Shown here piece by piece: positions 61,800 to 64,000 of a stretch of 64,000 nucleotides of DNA. This stretch comes from Amblyornis subalaris (Eukaryota > Chordata > Aves > Passeriformes > Ptilonorhynchidae), in contig JACAXG010000012.1 in the NCBI GenBank assembly GCA_018881555.1, forward strand, positions 5,568,087-5,632,086, in the 5' to 3' direction. Within the stretch, counting starts at the first letter, position 1; the number at the start of each line of letters is the position of its first letter. The notes beneath the pieces were generated by a model, which saw only the letters and a program-made list of their open reading frames with translations, had not been told where the DNA came from and made no database searches. Both the position numbers and the translations under genes were made by a program.

Positions 61800-64000
61800 A
61801 GATGCACCAGTATTCAATGTTATAAAGAACTCTGGCTAAACAGCTAACTCCTGTGTTAAAAAAAAAGTTGGTCAAATTCTCCTCCTGGCTCTATTCATGC
61901 ACATAAGGATTGAGAGAAAGTAAAGATATCCTGAAAACTCCTCTAAGCATTCCAATTTCCAGGCCTTGTGACAGGCTGCATTACAGCAGTCTCAAGATTA
62001 TTGCTGAGCTACAGCAGCCTCTAAAAAGTCATTCTTCAAACAAGAACAATTGAAGCTCAGCAGTGTTCTGCCTCTTGACTTCACCTCTTCACCCCAGGCC
62101 CCTTCCCATCCTTCCTCCACCATATTCCCATGCCAGGATTTGTAAGGTGGCAACACAAAACACACATACCAGCTGACAAAGGGAGCGGGAGGTGGTTTCC
62201 TAATGGCTGCTTCCTGTCCACTGCCACGTTGACTTTGTTTCTCAAAAAACTTACCTCCACTGTTCTTGTAAATTCTTGAGGACACATGATGAAACATAGT
62301 AAGGACATTGCTCTTTAGGGGCTTATTTTTCCTTCATAAACCCAAATGAATCCAAAACATCACAATGTAAGAATAATCCCATTTATGGTGATGATTTTAT
62401 GTTTAAGGCACAACAGGATGAGCTGCAGCTACTGACTCTGTAGCAGGCTTCCTGTATTCCCTTCTGTAAGCCACTACATCTCTTCCCGGCCCAAGATTTT
62501 TGCCTAATCTACTTTCCTAGAACACTCTATTAAAATTGTTAATTACCCTGGGAAAACACAAGCTGGATATTTGTTCAAGAGCTACCTTACAAGGAGCACT
62601 AGTTGCTACTATGACACTAGCTACTAATAAAAACACATCCTAAATTTTACCCCATCCACTTTATAAAAAAAAATATTTTGTCCATTTCCTGATTCTGCAG
62701 CTTGTGCCCATCTATCTGTGGTGCTGTAGTAGGGTGCTGTAGCAGGGCTCCAACAGCAGCTTTAACACAACCTGGAATGGGAATACACTTAGAACAGAGA
62801 GATGCATCGCTAGGTGGAGATGTATTTACTGTCAGGAAACAACGACTTTGTGATAAAAAAGATGAAGTATACAACTGTAAACATTAAGTAGTATTTTCAG
62901 CTGAGCTACTCTTAATCATGAAAAGTGTATGCTGGCCTTATTTTAGCATCTGTACACCCTTAAAATGATTGGGGCAAGGAGATCAAAATGCCTTTCACCT
63001 AGTTCTGATCCCAAGCATTGCATTGTTTGCTGTCTAAGAACTTCACTTCAGATGGAGGAGACCCAACTGTGAATTCCTAAACTTAGAAAAATATTTTCAG
63101 ATATCTGTGCAGCCCAAGGGAGCTGTTAAACTTCTGTGTGCTAACAGAAATTTCATACCTGTGCTCTGGCAGAACAGGGATGGAGATAGATCCAAAAAGG
63201 CACTGGGTTTCTGAAAAAAACATCTACCAATCTACCATCTTTGCAAATAGGGCTTCCAAAAAAAAAAACCAAACAAACCCAAAGAACACAACACCAACAA
63301 AACACAAACAACAAAGGCAACTGATTGGGAAAAAAATGTAGGCCTCACCCTGTGTGCCCAGGACTTCCTTAGGAATGTTCTGCACTTCACAATGCCAGCT
63401 GCACTTCCACAAGTCGAGCACACAATAAACTGACAGAGAAAAAGCAGTCATGATGGGTACCTCAGTCAAAATTACACTGAAGTCAAATTACGAGGAATAT
63501 GAAAAGTCAGAGAGATGATTATATGTAGATTTGTAACAATGGCTATTAAAATTGGCATTTCTGCCTCTCCTTCAAACTGTACTGTATCTCTCAGCGCAGC
63601 CCTCTTTCTGTGGGTGACAACATAACAAACATAATCAGGGAATATACAACTTCATAAGAACAAAGTGTCATCCTTTGAGGCCCTATGTCAAATGAACGAA
63701 TATTCACTCAAATATCTGTTATATCCAGACACTGCTGTAGTAAATTCATTTTAATATAGTACAAAAGGCTGGGGAAAAATAAAATCTAGAATAGTTTTTC
63801 TACTAGTCTCCATTAAATGGGCTTTCTCAATTTTCACTTTGTATCCTGAAAGCCACGAAAGCTACACAATATGTAGTAGCTGATGTGGTGTGCACCTCTT
63901 GACCAATCTACGTACTTTTATTCTGTAGATGCACACTGTTCCACTACTATTTTTTTAATGACTGTAAATTTTCACCTGAAATAAAAGAAAATTTTAAAGA
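61800..64000. other. Unique non-coding DNA to the window end
   Basis: Frames of 99 and 75 codons on the minus strand (61998-62308) and others up to 81 codons are unrecognised and overlap. An A/C-only tract at 63258-63317 is listed. No repeat family was seen. Confidence 0.6.
63258..63317. repeat. A/C-only low-complexity tract
   Basis: About 60 bp composed of A and C with a single G (A11, then CCAAACAAACCC, AACACAACACCAACAAAACAC). This is a strand-asymmetric (CAAA)n-like simple repeat. Confidence 0.85.

Noticed and set aside
1..64000. CRISPR arrays, insertion sequences, operons, phage genes
   Set aside because: None seen. Repeat content and base texture are those of a bird chromosome.

Overview
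The window looks like single-copy, AT-rich, non-coding DNA from a bird. It holds several fragments of the CR1 LINE family carrying the avian 3' end, including the reverse-complement signature TCATAGAAT...GAATGGTTTGAGTTGGAAGG at 50278. It also holds much older amniote repeats of the MIR/L2 type and the 'CCATTGACTTCAATGG' type. Recognised repeats cover only a few per cent of the 64 kb, which fits a compact avian genome. About 35 isolated single N bases are scattered through it, as expected of draft consensus sequence. Nothing indicates a bacterium, phage or plasmid: there is no dense gene array, ribosome-binding-site pattern, CRISPR array, tRNA or rRNA.

No intact protein-coding gene could be supported. 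Open frames top out near 150 codons, overlap on both strands and match no family I recognise. The one convincing trace of protein-coding sequence is a decayed C2H2 zinc-finger segment at 52455-52575 (+). It keeps a Y-Q-R-I-H-T-G-E-K linker, a CGK at the exact canonical spacing, and a second R-I-H-R-G-E-K linker, but also has stops and a frame-changing deletion.

Layout. 1-13 kb: unique DNA with a few ancient repeat scraps and a GC-richer patch at 10.2-10.7 kb. 13-21.4 kb: the most repeat-rich part, with three plus-strand CR1 3' ends (13473-13791, 17296-17553, 21202-21353) and several MIR/L2-like pieces. 21.4-30 kb: unique DNA, a GC-rich patch at 24.7-25.1 kb ending in a perfect minus-strand splice-donor match, and a 23-bp near-perfect palindrome at 26206. 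30-48.5 kb: long AT-rich unique sequence with patches resembling vertebrate conserved non-coding elements, above all 38.4-40.3 kb. 48.5-56.6 kb: two minus-strand CR1 fragments, the zinc-finger relic, a MIR/L2 piece and a possible LTR-like promoter segment (56356-56553). 56.6-64 kb: unique DNA with an 11-bp perfect hairpin at 59759 and another candidate conserved block at 60.2-60.7 kb.

The overall reading is an intergenic or intronic gene-desert segment. Any function probably lies in cis-regulatory elements or non-coding transcripts, and this can only be decided by cross-species alignment and RNA data. I found no support for a novel multi-gene system.
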